In this document: positions 24,715 through 34,077 of the stretch, piece by piece
Numbering within the stretch: the stretch's first letter is position 1
Layout: every line of letters starts with the position of its first letter
Position numbers and translations under genes: made by a program
The notes under the pieces: generated by a model
Database searches by the model: none
What the model was told of the DNA's origin: nothing
Seen by the model: only the letters and a program-made list of their open reading frames with translations
DNA from: Lachnospiraceae bacterium
GTDB taxonomy: Bacteria; Bacillota; Clostridia; Lachnospirales; Lachnospiraceae
Length of the DNA: 34,221 nt
Reading direction: 5' to 3'
Assembly: GCA_017436865.1 (NCBI GenBank)
Contig: JAFSCH010000095.1
Span: 1 to 34,221 of the forward strand

Positions 24715-25779
24715 CTAGTCTATCCCTTCAATCACAACACCATGCGATATACCTGGCACATTCTGTCCCTCATTAAAACTTGTTTTATTGAGCAATGCCC
24801 CTGTTGGTAAAAAGAGAATCCTATTCCATTCACCACTTTCTATTTTTTTGAGAAGATATGCTGACAGTACGGTGGCTGCACATCCGCAACCACTTCCGCC
24901 TGCATGCACATCTTGCTTTTCTGTATCATACATTAACAAACCGCAATCATAATAGCGGTCGGCTATATCAATTTTCTGTTCTTGTAACAAAGTAAATAAG
25001 GCTTCTTTTCCTATATTTCCCAAATCCCCCGTAATAATAGCATCGTAATCCTTTGGAGTACGTCCAAAATCCGAAAGATTGGTCTGAATCACATCTGCTG
25101 CCGCAGGTGCCATCGCACATCCCATATTAAAGGAATCCTTAATACCATAATCTACAATTTTCCCCGGCGTTACTCCTGTAATACCTATTTTCCGTTTATA
25201 ATTATCCTTTGCAGCCTTCGCCTTATTACTAAGACTAAAAGGCTGCAAAATGAAACCTGCACTTCCTGTCACTGTCCATGACGCATACAACGGGCGCTGT
25301 CCTCCGTATTCTAATGGAAAACGGAATTCCTTTTGCGCACTGGCAAAATGACTGGAGGTCAGACACATCACAGTATCTGCATATCCAGCCGCAATCACCA
25401 TGCTGCCAAGACAAAGTGACTCTCCACAGGTCGAGCAGGCTCCAAATAACCCAAAAAAAGGAATCTGATAATCTAATACTCCAAACGAACTAGCAATTGA
25501 CTGCCCTAACAAATCTCCTGCAAACAGATAACGTACATCCTTTGCTTCTAGCCCTGTCTTTTCCAGCGTAATGGCAATTGCCTGTTGCTGTAAGGCACTC
25601 TCTGCCTTTTCCCATGAATCGGCACCAAACATATCATTCTTATCTGTTCCTACTTTATCAAAATATTGTCCAAGCGGTCCACTTCCTTCATTCTGTCCTA
25701 CAATCGAACCACTCCCTTTTATCAAAACAGGACTACCATATACAATACTCTGCTTTCCAATTGCTTGATTTTCTCCCAT
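24715..25779 (-). CDS. spoVAD: Stage V sporulation protein AD
   Basis: This 354-residue protein has a thiolase-like fold and binds dipicolinic acid at the inner spore membrane. Typical SpoVAD segments are VLIKGSGSIVG, GPLGQYFDKV, FGLFGACSTCGESLCLGSMV, and SGCGCAATVLSAYLL. GGAGGAG lies before the ATG. It stands alone, with neither spoVAC nor spoVAE adjacent; spoVAE is 7.4 kb away on the same strand. A strong terminator follows. I found no convincing sigma-G promoter in its upstream region. Confidence 0.95.
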   Translation of the reverse strand: MGENQAIGKQSIVYGSPVLIKGSGSIVGQNEGSGPLGQYFDKVGTDKNDMFGADSWEKAESALQQQAIAITLEKTGLEAKDVRYLFAGDLLGQSIASSFGVLDYQIPFFGLFGACSTCGESLCLGSMVIAAGYADTVMCLTSSHFASAQKEFRFPLEYGGQRPLYASWTVTGSAGFILQPFSLSNKAKAAKDNYKRKIGITGVTPGKIVDYGIKDSFNMGCAMAPAAADVIQTNLSDFGRTPKDYDAIITGDLGNIGKEALFTLLQEQKIDIADRYYDCGLLMYDTEKQDVHAGGSGCGCAATVLSAYLLKKIESGEWNRILFLPTGALLNKTSFNEGQNVPGISHGVVIEGID

Positions 25780-25814
25780 AATTCTCCTCCTATTTTGCTA
25801 ATTAAATTCCATTT

Positions 25815-25990
25815 TAGTGAGCCATGCACAGATGAGCCGAACTGGCTGCAGGAGCTTGCTCACAGGCACATATATTCGAGCGAGGCTATTTTCCCGACTG
25901 CTATGAGTAATTTTATACTCTAGTCGGGATGATTAACACTATTTACCCCGACCAATATAGCAAATGGTATACTTCAGTCGGGATAACTGC
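25815..25990. repeat. Hairpin-rich intergenic stretch with CCCGAC/GTCGGG stems
   Basis: Two hairpins stand in series: CCCGACT (25893-25899) with AGTCGGG (25922-25928) plus inner GAGTA/TACTC, and CCCGAC (25947-25952) with GTCGGG (25977-25982). TATACTYYAGTCGGGATRA recurs at a 54-bp step. Upstream, 25818-25880 has short inverted repeats such as GAGCTTGCTC. No open reading frame is supported. Nothing identifiable was seen from 25991 to 26188. Confidence 0.5.
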
Positions 25991-26188
25991 TAGTATTACA
26001 GTCCTTCAAGATACAAAACTTTATGAATTCATGGTACAGTAGCCGACTTAGGCGGCATATGTTTCTATTTTGGGTCTAGAAATAGTTTTTCTCTCTCTGA
26101 TACCCAATTTGCAATTGCCTAGAATTTATCAAGTTTTTTACTTAGTGAAGTGTAATAATTTACTAAGTTCTTATTCATAACCTTGACT

Positions 26189-26449
26189 GCACTCCTTCAA
26201 AACTTGGATCAAAGCGAATGAATATGCTGAAAATGCTTTGGAGCGGTTTGTGCTATTTTCTTAATGGAGCAAGGAGGCATGAAATTCTGCTTGGAGCACT
26301 GGCCGAGCAACGTGCCAAAGGCGCGTGGCGAGTTTGCGGAAAGCAGAATAAATCAAACATGCCGAACGCTCCATTTAGAAAATACCAAACAAGCGGGTTT
26401 GCATTTGAGGCATATTCATTTGCTATTCACAATGCTTGAAAAGGAGTGC
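26189..26449. mobile_element. MITE-like or structured-RNA element with long inverted repeats
   Basis: The 261-bp element begins GCACTCCTT and ends AAGGAGTGC. Arms of roughly 90 bp are imperfectly complementary throughout, with shared GAATGAATATGC, TATTTTCT, AATGGAGC and GGCATG blocks. Inside them lies ATTCTGCTT pairing with AAAGCAGAAT, then ACGTGCC-AAA-GGCGCGT with a G.U pair. It encodes no transposase. A 73-codon frame across it is an artefact of the repeat. A second, inverted copy starts at 34113. Nothing identifiable was seen from 26490 to 26607. Confidence 0.65.
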
Positions 26450-26607
26450 TCATAGACTTGAATAATACTCACCTAAACCCAAATTTAAATATCTTTTTAT
26501 CATTTTCTCCATGCTCATCATATTTATACAAAGCACACATACTTTTTAATACCAAACAATATACTAACACATCTTAATAAACTGACATTTTTATCCTTTT
26601 GAGTCTA

Positions 26608-26636
26608 TTGTCAAATTTTATTTCTTCCTATATAAT
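26608..26636 (+). promoter_or_regulatory. Predicted sigma-A promoter of the SDR gene
   Basis: -35 TTGTCA (26608-26613), 17 bp, -10 TATAAT (26631-26636). The ATG follows 34 bp later. Confidence 0.65.
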
Positions 26637-26670
26637 TTGGATATACTAAATAAAAAAGGAAGTGTTAACT

Positions 26671-27471
26671 ATGAGCTTTTTATTAGGAAAAACGGCAATT
26701 ATTACAGGTGCAGGACGCGCTATACTTAGTAACGGAAGATGTGGTTCGATTGGTTATGGTATCGCTACTGCTTATGCTAAAGAAGGGGCAAATCTCGTTA
26801 TTACAGGACGTAATATCGAAAAATTAAATGCTGCCAAAGAGGAATTGGAACGTTTATATGATATTCAGGTATTAACTATGCAAGCAGATGTAAACGCTGG
26901 TGCCAATAACGAAGCAATTGTAAACAACGTGGTCGAAAAGGCAATAGAAACTTTTGACAGAATTGACGTGCTGATTAATAATGCCCAAGCTTCTGCCTCT
27001 GGTGTACCCCTTTCCGAGCATACAACCGAACAGTTTGATCTGGCAATGTATTCCGGTCTTTACGCCGCCTTTTACTATATGAAGGCTTGCTATCCGCACC
27101 TTGCAAAAACCAAAGGCAGTGTTATCAACTTTGCCTCCGGTGCCGGACTTTTTGGCAACTTTGGTCAGTGTGCTTATGCAGCCGCCAAGGAAGGCATCCG
27201 TGGTCTTACCCGTGTAGCTGCAACTGAATGGGCAAAAGATGGTATCAATGTCAATATTATCTGCCCTCTTGCATGGACTGCACAGCTTGAACAATTCCAA
27301 AAGGCTTATCCGGATGCATTTGACAAAAACGTACACACACCGCCAGCAGGGCACTTTGGCGACGCTGAACTTGAAATCGGCCGTGTCTGCGTGCAGCTTG
27401 CCTCCCCTGATTTCAAGTATATGACAGGAGAGACTCTGACTCTGGAAGGAGGACTCGGACAAAGACCTTAG
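26671..27471 (+). CDS. SDR-family oxidoreductase
   Basis: This 266-residue NAD(P)-dependent short-chain dehydrogenase has catalytic Ser156, Tyr169 and Lys173 (in FASGAG and YAAAK), and INNAQAS where INNAG is usual. The nucleotide loop is extended: TGAG at 12-15 is separated from GSIGYGIA by about nine residues (RAILSNGRC), in place of the compact TGxxxGIG. The ATG at 26671 follows AAGGA; an in-frame GTG at 26662 is too close to it. It is a single-gene unit with a good promoter and terminator. Substrate unknown. Confidence 0.9.
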   Translation: MSFLLGKTAIITGAGRAILSNGRCGSIGYGIATAYAKEGANLVITGRNIEKLNAAKEELERLYDIQVLTMQADVNAGANNEAIVNNVVEKAIETFDRIDVLINNAQASASGVPLSEHTTEQFDLAMYSGLYAAFYYMKACYPHLAKTKGSVINFASGAGLFGNFGQCAYAAAKEGIRGLTRVAATEWAKDGINVNIICPLAWTAQLEQFQKAYPDAFDKNVHTPPAGHFGDAELEIGRVCVQLASPDFKYMTGETLTLEGGLGQRP

Positions 27472-27511
27472 TGTTTATTTGCTAACTAGATAGATTAATA
27501 TAAACATTTTT

Positions 27512-27545
27512 AAAGCCCATTAGCATTTATTCGCTAATGGGCTTT
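27512..27545. terminator. Bidirectional intrinsic terminator
   Basis: AAAGCCCATTAGC (27512-27524) and GCTAATGGGCTTT (27533-27545) are perfect 13-bp arms with an 8-nt loop, between the convergent SDR gene and trpS. Confidence 0.88.
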
Positions 27546-27552
27546 TCTAATT

Positions 27553-27579
27553 GTAACTGTTCAATACCTTTATCGTTAC
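27553..27579. repeat. 27-nt palindromic hairpin repeat, copy C
   Basis: Arms GTAACTGT and ATCGTTAC enclose TCAATACCTTT. The outer GTAAC/GTTAC pairing is kept even though it differs from GTAAT/ATTAC in copies A and B. It lies between the trpS stop and the terminator. Confidence 0.6.
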
Positions 27580-27596
27580 TCTTTTTCCTCTGCTTA

Positions 27597-28994
<1,398 letters not shown>

Positions 28995-29000
28995 TTATAC

Positions 29001-29029
29001 AGAGTAACATTAAACTCTATTTACGTCAA
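29001..29029 (-). promoter_or_regulatory. Predicted promoter of the trpS leader
   Basis: On the minus strand, -35 TTGACG (29024-29029), 17 bp, -10 TACTCT (29001-29006) with an extended TGT before it. Initiation near 28994 fits the start of the T-box. Confidence 0.5.
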
Positions 29030-29037
29030 GATTTTGC

Positions 29038-29475
29038 TTATCTTTTACTTAATCTCTCATTCATCATCTGCGCTGTCTTGTAATCTTTTTGCATACTAAA
29101 AAACATAATTCCAAAATATATCACAGCAACACCTGCTACCATGACAAGTAGCATTTTCCAATCTGATATGTAGAACCACCTAAATGCAAGACCACAACCT
29201 AGTACTGCAATATTTTCATATATGTAATGCAATACAATATATAGAAACATTCTTTTTTTTGATTTCACATTCTCATAATCAAGAAACAGATTGAGTAAAG
29301 CGCAAAGTGCTGACATAATCAAAATCTGCCCCAAAAACGGCACCACTTCCATCTGCACATCCACACCCCAGAATAGAGTCATAAAAATCATACTCACACA
29401 AATACTTCCTACGGTTACCTTAAAAAACACATCCACCGCAATATTAAAACGTGCTTTCAACACACTGCTATTCAT
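29038..29475 (-). CDS. DUF3021 membrane protein
   Basis: This protein of about 145 residues has four predicted helices and resembles DUF3021, a family usually found beside LytTR regulators. I prefer the ATG at 29475 (MNSSVLKARF), preceded by GAGG; an ATG at 29499 overlaps the LytTR stop and is possible. In such pairs the membrane protein is often thought to restrain the LytTR regulator; here that is inference from adjacency. It is the last gene of the ABC operon. Confidence 0.82.
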   Translation of the reverse strand: MNSSVLKARFNIAVDVFFKVTVGSICVSMIFMTLFWGVDVQMEVVPFLGQILIMSALCALLNLFLDYENVKSKKRMFLYIVLHYIYENIAVLGCGLAFRWFYISDWKMLLVMVAGVAVIYFGIMFFSMQKDYKTAQMMNERLSKR

Positions 29476-29498
29476 ATCTTTTCCCTCACCTTTCACCA

Positions 29499-29936
29499 TT
29501 ATAATCCAAGCTTTTCTTTTAATAGGCTGACATACTGTCTTGAAATAATGACATGTTCTCCATTTTTCAAAACCGCCTCAAATCTTCCACTAAAGGCTGG
29601 CGAAAGACTTTTGATTACGTTCAAATTCAATAACACAGATTTCGAAGCCCGAAAGAAATCCTTTGCTGCAAGCATTTCCTCCAATTCATAAATCCTGCTT
29701 CGTATCTCATACACTTCATCCTTACAATAAGCAAAAACCTTCTGATCTACGGTCTCAAAATAATAGATTTCCTGTGGCTCTATGAAATGAATATTTCCGT
29801 CTTTATATACATTAAGCTTATCTGTTTTATTCTTAAACTGATTCATCAACTGCAACATTCTGTCATCTAATTGATTGCAGCGTATAATCATTTCTTCCTC
29901 TTCCCCCGGTGCCACATCTACAATTGTAATCTTCAC
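29499..29936 (-). CDS. LytTR-family DNA-binding regulator
   Basis: This 145-residue regulator has a LytTR DNA-binding domain over about 40-145 (IHFIEPQEIYYFETVDQKVF, FFRASKSVLLNLNVIKSL, SRQYV). It lacks a receiver domain, so it is probably not controlled by phosphorylation. It begins 12 bp after the ABC permease and its stop is overlapped by the possible upstream start of the DUF3021 gene. It likely regulates its own operon together with the DUF3021 protein. Confidence 0.9.
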   Translation of the reverse strand: MKITIVDVAPGEEEEMIIRCNQLDDRMLQLMNQFKNKTDKLNVYKDGNIHFIEPQEIYYFETVDQKVFAYCKDEVYEIRSRIYELEEMLAAKDFFRASKSVLLNLNVIKSLSPAFSGRFEAVLKNGEHVIISRQYVSLLKEKLGL

Positions 29937-29948
29937 AGCTTTGCTCCT

Positions 29949-30863
29949 TTATCTGTCACTAATGTTTTTTCTCTTCGTAAGGAAAGCAATCAGTAGAAAT
30001 GCTAGCACACCGCACATACACAGAAATAAAATCTGTGCTCCATCACTTACCTCTACTCCGTCCATACATACAGTAATTCCCATATGTTCCTGATAAGCGT
30101 CTAACACTTCTTTTGGTATTCCTGCAAATGTAGTCTCCATTGCTTCTTTACAACAAACCTTTCTCATAAGAGATGTTCCATGCAAAATAGGAATGTATTT
30201 TAACATATTTGCTACTCCTGCTGGTAAATCTCCCATTGGCAGATATATTGCTCCCACAAAACCTACCAAAGTTCCTACTACGGTTGCAATTCCGCCCCAT
30301 GCACTACTACTCTTTACAAACAAACCCAGCATATACATGATAATAGCAAAAATGCAAACATTCATCAACGTATATCCAAAAATCTGCACGATTGCCCCCA
30401 TTGACAACATCGCTCCACCTGTCATCCATATATAACCAAGCGCAACACCAAGAGTAATCATGCAAAACAACATACCTACGATAACGGCTGTCGTAATATA
30501 AGAAAGTGCAATCACACTTCTATTTACGGGTGCACTAAAAAAGCTCTGTAACTTATTCTCATTTGCGTCACCTACCATAAGTCCAATCACAGACAAGGTG
30601 ACCGTAAGCGCATTGACTACCATAAGTCCTGCCAAAGTCCAATATTGTACTAAATTCAATGCATTTTCCTTATCCTGCACCACATTTCGTTCTCCACCAT
30701 ACTGTTCCAATACATTTATAATTCCCTGCGTATTCATATCTCCCAAGAATACCCACATCATTAACAATACCATCAACATAGATAACAGTGAAAAAAACAC
30801 TGCCGTTGTATCTCTTAAAAAGACCATACAATTTCTTCTTGTTAAACTTACATATTTACTCAT
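29949..30863 (-). CDS. ABC-2 type permease
   Basis: This 304-residue membrane protein has about six helices (first near 18-38, then clusters at about 75-100, 110-135, 145-170, 175-200, and a last one near 278-297). It overlaps the ATPase stop by 8 bp and pairs with it as an export-type ABC transporter. Short soluble loops and the family pattern resemble DrrB/ABC-2 proteins. The exported substrate is unknown; antimicrobial or lipid export is common for the family. Confidence 0.88.
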   Translation of the reverse strand: MSKYVSLTRRNCMVFLRDTTAVFFSLLSMLMVLLMMWVFLGDMNTQGIINVLEQYGGERNVVQDKENALNLVQYWTLAGLMVVNALTVTLSVIGLMVGDANENKLQSFFSAPVNRSVIALSYITTAVIVGMLFCMITLGVALGYIWMTGGAMLSMGAIVQIFGYTLMNVCIFAIIMYMLGLFVKSSSAWGGIATVVGTLVGFVGAIYLPMGDLPAGVANMLKYIPILHGTSLMRKVCCKEAMETTFAGIPKEVLDAYQEHMGITVCMDGVEVSDGAQILFLCMCGVLAFLLIAFLTKRKNISDR

Positions 30864-31773
30864 TTTGTCCTCCTGTCACCTGTAAAAATACATGATCCAT
30901 TGTTCCTTGAATAACTTCAAATCCCTCTATCAAAGCATGTAACTCTTGTAATAATGGTAAGGCTGCCATCGTATCTGCAATCAGAATTGACATACGCTCT
31001 TCCCTCCACTTAAACTTCATTTCTCGTTGTTCCAAACGCTGTATCACGTCTTCCTTATGTTCTTCTTTTGGAACTATGATTAATCTATCCTTAGCAAACT
31101 GTTCTTTTAGTGAAAATGGTGTTCCATACTGAACCAAATGCCCCTTATCCATAATTGCTATATGATTTGCCCTTGCCGCTTCTTCCATATAATGTGTGGT
31201 AAGGAAAATCGTCATGTCCATCTCATTTTGTAGCTTCTTTAACGTATTCCACACACTTTCTCTGGTTGCTGGGTCTAAACCTGTTGTTGGTTCATCTAAG
31301 AATAAAATATCCGGTGTATGTAACAATGCCGTTGCAATCTCACAACGTCTCTTTTGCCCTCCTGAAAGCTTTCCATAACGCCAGTTCATAACTTTCTCTA
31401 ACTCTAACACTTTACAGATATTTTCCATATTCTGAAGCAACCTCTTTTTATTGGTTTCATAAAGGCTTCCTCTCAATAAAAGATTTTCCTTTACGGTAAG
31501 CAACTTATCCAGACAGTTGTTTTGATACACGACTCCAATGTGTTTCTTTATCTCTTCATTATTTTTACCCAACTTATAGCCGCAGATTTCAACCTCACCC
31601 GATGTTGGTGGAAATAAGGTACACAACATATTGATAGTCGTTGACTTACCAGCTCCGTTTGCTCCTAAAAAACCAAACAACTCTCCTCTTTCTACGGAAA
31701 AGTTAATATCATCAACCGCCTTTACTTCTTTAAAATATTTCTTTAAATGTTCTACTCTAATTACTTCCTTCAT
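30856..31773 (-). CDS. ABC transporter ATP-binding protein
   Basis: This 305-residue DrrA/CcmA-type ATPase shows Walker A GANGAGKST (37-45), signature LSGGQ (136-140), Walker B ILFLDEP (Asp160, Glu161) and switch His in FLTTHYMEE. A C-terminal extension of about 80 residues (DUF4162-like) is present. It is first in a four-gene operon with the permease, LytTR regulator and DUF3021 protein. A promoter lies upstream and a 27-nt palindrome overlaps its start region. Confidence 0.94.
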   Translation of the reverse strand: MKEVIRVEHLKKYFKEVKAVDDINFSVERGELFGFLGANGAGKSTTINMLCTLFPPTSGEVEICGYKLGKNNEEIKKHIGVVYQNNCLDKLLTVKENLLLRGSLYETNKKRLLQNMENICKVLELEKVMNWRYGKLSGGQKRRCEIATALLHTPDILFLDEPTTGLDPATRESVWNTLKKLQNEMDMTIFLTTHYMEEAARANHIAIMDKGHLVQYGTPFSLKEQFAKDRLIIVPKEEHKEDVIQRLEQREMKFKWREERMSILIADTMAALPLLQELHALIEGFEVIQGTMDHVFLQVTGGQNE

Positions 31774-31804
31774 CTCTTTCAGTTCCTCTCTTAGTGCAAC
31801 TATA

Positions 31805-31831
31805 GTAACTATTCCGTTCCTTCATACTTAC
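31805..31831. repeat. 27-nt palindromic hairpin repeat, copy D
   Basis: Arms GTAACTAT and ATACTTAC (one mismatch) enclose TCCGTTCCTTC. It directly follows the -10 of the ABC operon promoter, so it would lie at the start of the transcript. Confidence 0.6.
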
Positions 31832-31858
31832 TATACTTTTTCTGTTATCATGCTTCAA
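31830..31858 (-). promoter_or_regulatory. Predicted promoter of the ABC/LytTR operon
   Basis: On the minus strand, -35 TTGAAG (31853-31858), 17 bp, -10 TATAGT (31830-31835). The ATPase ATG is about 57 bp downstream. It partly overlaps repeat copy D. Confidence 0.5.
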
Positions 31859-31899
31859 TAGACCTTTAGGTAACCTGTAAAAAGAAGATATTAACTTGC

Positions 31900-31930
31900 A
31901 AAAAAAGAAGGGTGACTTGCACCCTCCTTC
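31900..31930 (-). terminator. Intrinsic terminator of the 70-residue gene
   Basis: On the minus strand, GAAGGAGGGTG pairs with CACCCTTC (two bulged bases), then a run of T. It begins 4 bp beyond the stop. Confidence 0.78.
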
Positions 31931-31934
31931 GATT

Positions 31935-32147
31935 TTAATACATTTTGTCACCAAGCTGATCTATGAGCTGTTGCATTTCTTCTTTTGTTTTTACATCCTT
32001 ACTACGGGCAATCAGTTTTTCTTTTTCATACTCAGTAAGCTTTCCATAATTGTCAAGCGCCTGATTATTCATTGCCATTCCAAAAGCAAGTCCAAGTGGA
32101 AGACCATTTGTGATAGAAACTCCATCATTATAACCGCCAATATTCAT
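31935..32147 (-). CDS. Small conserved-looking protein of unknown function
   Basis: This 70-residue protein is not one I can name. A glycine-rich, mildly hydrophobic N-terminus (about 1-26, with LPLGLAFGMAMN) precedes a charged helical C-terminus (about 36-70). GGAGG lies 8 nt before the ATG and a terminator follows at once, so it is very likely a real single-gene unit. It has no signal peptide. Confidence 0.72.
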   Translation of the reverse strand: MNIGGYNDGVSITNGLPLGLAFGMAMNNQALDNYGKLTEYEKEKLIARSKDVKTKEEMQQLIDQLGDKMY

Positions 32148-32199
32148 ATTCCATACCTCCTAACATCTAGGATTCATCCATTTTACATACTTTTTGTAT

Positions 32200-32330
32200 A
32201 AAAAAGTGTTTGCCTTTACGTTACAGCACTTTGGCAAGAATTTCTCACGAAATTCTTGTCTAACTACCACTACGCTACAGCAATTTCCTATAAAGTAAAA
32301 AAGAAACCACCATGGCGTGATTTCTTTCTT
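32200..32330 (-). repeat. Composite structured repeat, copy 2
   Basis: Shares with 24547-24682 the 10-bp stem CAAGAATTTC...GAAATTCTTG (32235-32258, loop changed), the block TAGGAAATTGCTGTAGCGTAGTG and the end GGCAAACACTTTTTT. Its first hairpin (32297-32330, AAAGAAA/TTTCTTT) is less perfect. An internal duplicate of the TACGYTACAGCA motif is present. It fills most of the gap between the YkgJ-type gene and the 70-residue gene. Reading frames across it are not credible. Nothing else is seen from 32331 to 32469. Confidence 0.6.
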
Positions 32331-32469
32331 ATTTTCTCCTATAAACTTCTTTTCAAACATTTAATATCTGTCTAAGTATGTAAATCGTTCCAATTATTAC
32401 AGTTCCATCCATTTTAATAATATTACCGCATATTGTAGTATTCTATTTCTGACACATTTATCAATTCTA

Positions 32470-33144
32470 TCATATCATTCCCAACAGTTTCTTCATTTGT
32501 GCAAGTCTAACATCAAACTGCTCATAAAAATCCCGTTCGCTATCATATGGCTCAATATAAAAATACTGCAAAATTTGCATGGTAATTTTCTTAATCAGCT
32601 CATCATCTGCTTTTTCCTGTAAGTACTGCTGCACGTCCTTTAGAAAATAATGCCAGTCTGACACAAACTTTTGATTGCGCTTTACATCCGGTGTATCAAT
32701 CCACTTACTCACCTTTACCTTTGACTTATTCTCTTTTACGCATTCATGTACCTGCAAAATATAAGAAAAGCTTCTATCCTCATAAATTCTTCCTAGTGGA
32801 AAAATGCGACAAATTCCAGGTCTGTATGAGTGAATGCTACATCTTCCTTCTTCATTCAAAAATCCACACGGCGCTCCCTCTTTTTCCATGCTCATGCGTA
32901 AATTCGGCAAAATAATACCATCTACAACATTCAAATCAATCTTATCACCAAGCATTTCTTCAAACTTCACCCCCAAATGTGTTGCAATCCTATGAAAATC
33001 AAGCGGATCCAAAACAATGGAATTCCCCATATCATGACAGCATGCACTACATCCTTTACAATCATCGCAATCCGCCTTTACCATATCCGTTAACTGATAA
33101 CGCTTTCCATCTGTTATCTTGTCCAAATCACAATCTCTTAACAT
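32470..33144 (-). CDS. YkgJ-family cysteine cluster protein
   Basis: This 224-residue soluble protein has the CxxCxxCC-type cluster Cys26, Cys29, Cys32, Cys35, Cys36 in CDDCKGCSACC, then further cysteines in GAPCGFLNEEGRCSIHSYRPGICRIFP. These are the marks of the YkgJ/UPF0153 family, thought to bind zinc or an iron-sulfur cluster. The function is unknown. It is a single gene, followed by composite repeat copy 2. Confidence 0.9.
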   Translation of the reverse strand: MLRDCDLDKITDGKRYQLTDMVKADCDDCKGCSACCHDMGNSIVLDPLDFHRIATHLGVKFEEMLGDKIDLNVVDGIILPNLRMSMEKEGAPCGFLNEEGRCSIHSYRPGICRIFPLGRIYEDRSFSYILQVHECVKENKSKVKVSKWIDTPDVKRNQKFVSDWHYFLKDVQQYLQEKADDELIKKITMQILQYFYIEPYDSERDFYEQFDVRLAQMKKLLGMI

Positions 33145-33222
33145 ATGTATTATAATCCTCTTTTCGTTGCTTTTTGCTAACTCCCATTATATTACAGCAT
33201 TTTTCAACAAATAAAGTTATTG

Positions 33223-33535
33223 TTATAAATTACTCTTTGCTTTTGGAATGTTAAAATTCGGATGCTCACCAAGCCATGCATTCTGCGGCATGCACGCTAA
33301 GATGGACATATCCTGTGCTGTAATCTCAAACTCAAAAATATTTTAATTTTTCTTCATTCTCTCCATTCCAAATGCCTTTACCAAAGGAATAATACTCTTT
33401 TGTAACAAAAATCGCAAGCTTATTTGCGCTACACTCTTTCCCTATTTTTCTTCCATCTATAACAAAATGGGATGTTCCAAATCCAATTGCCGGAATTTTT
33501 ATTCCATTTGCTAATGTGTATTCTTTTTGTACCAT
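33223..33535 (-). pseudogene. Decayed aldo/keto reductase
   Basis: The ATG at 33535 starts MVQKEYTLANGIKIPAIGFG, a standard aldo/keto reductase N-terminus. After GFGTS the family sequence is lost; about 45 residues are unlike it. The frame stops at 33332. One base over in the T-run the reading continues as EFEITAQDMSILACMPQNAW and LGEHPNFNIPK, a typical family C-terminus, to a stop at 33223. Thus one homopolymer slip and a large internal deletion are both present; about 200 residues are missing. The cofactor and catalytic residues are lost. Confidence 0.8.
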
Positions 33536-33547
33536 ATGTTTTCCTCT

Positions 33548-33658
33548 CTATTCTCTATTTATTATTTCTATAATCATATCTCCGTATTTTTCTACTTTTA
33601 CATTGCCGAATCCAAAAACATCCAATAATTCCTGTTTATTTTTTGGCGTATCTGTCAT
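33548..33658 (-). pseudogene. HRDC-domain fragment
   Basis: A 36-codon frame encodes KNKQELLDVFGFGNVKVEKY and GDMIIEIINRE, like the end of an HRDC domain, as found at the C-terminus of RecQ helicases and some NERD proteins. Its first codons overlap the end of the NERD fragment in another frame, so it is a deletion remnant and not a gene. Confidence 0.6.
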
Positions 33659-33961
33659 TTAATATCGTTTTCGGATTTGCTAACACTACAATTGATTTAT
33701 ATGTATTTTCAAAATTTTTCTCAAATAATAGCTTCGTTAAAAAGTTACCCTTACTATCTTTTCTTAATTCTTTTAACACCAACATATGGCGTTGGTTCTG
33801 CGTTATTGGAGATTCCATTCCTTCTTTTACCCATTTTCCATTAATCTGATAGCTACGAATGAAATTACCTTTATTATCAATCTCAATGTTTCTATGTATG
33901 CTGAAACATGGCTTTCTTCCTTCAAAAAAACAGTTCCTATCTTTTTGTTAAAAAATCCCAT
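33636..33961 (-). pseudogene. Decayed NERD-domain protein
   Basis: The ATG at 33961 starts MGFFNKKIGTVFLKEESHVS. A frame change then leads to NIEIDNKGNFIRSYQINGKW, SPITQNQRHMLVLKELRKDS and KSIVVLANPKTILNDRYAKK, matching the C-terminal half of NERD (nuclease-related) proteins. The middle, which holds the nuclease core, is gone. The two parts are out of frame, so no working protein is made. Confidence 0.7.
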
Positions 33962-34077
33962 CTTATTCTCATAATTCACTGACACCACCAACAACTACAT
34001 ATATATTATAGCACAACATTTTCATATATAAAAAAGTAACTGTTTCGTTCTCCAATATCGAAAATATACCTCACTAA

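Noticed and set aside
25780-25860. Sigma-G promoter for spoVAD
   Set aside because: A GCATG -35 candidate exists, but no CATNNTA-type -10 lies at the right distance.
26218-26439. A 73-codon plus-strand frame in the gene-free stretch
   Set aside because: It lies wholly inside the inverted-repeat element, has no ribosome site and its sequence follows from the repeat.
26872-27462. A 196-codon minus-strand frame opposite the SDR gene
   Set aside because: The plus-strand SDR has clear family motifs, promoter and ribosome site; the opposite frame shows no recognisable motif.
32160-32360. A 66-codon minus-strand frame
   Set aside because: It covers composite repeat copy 2 and lacks a ribosome site and protein-like composition.
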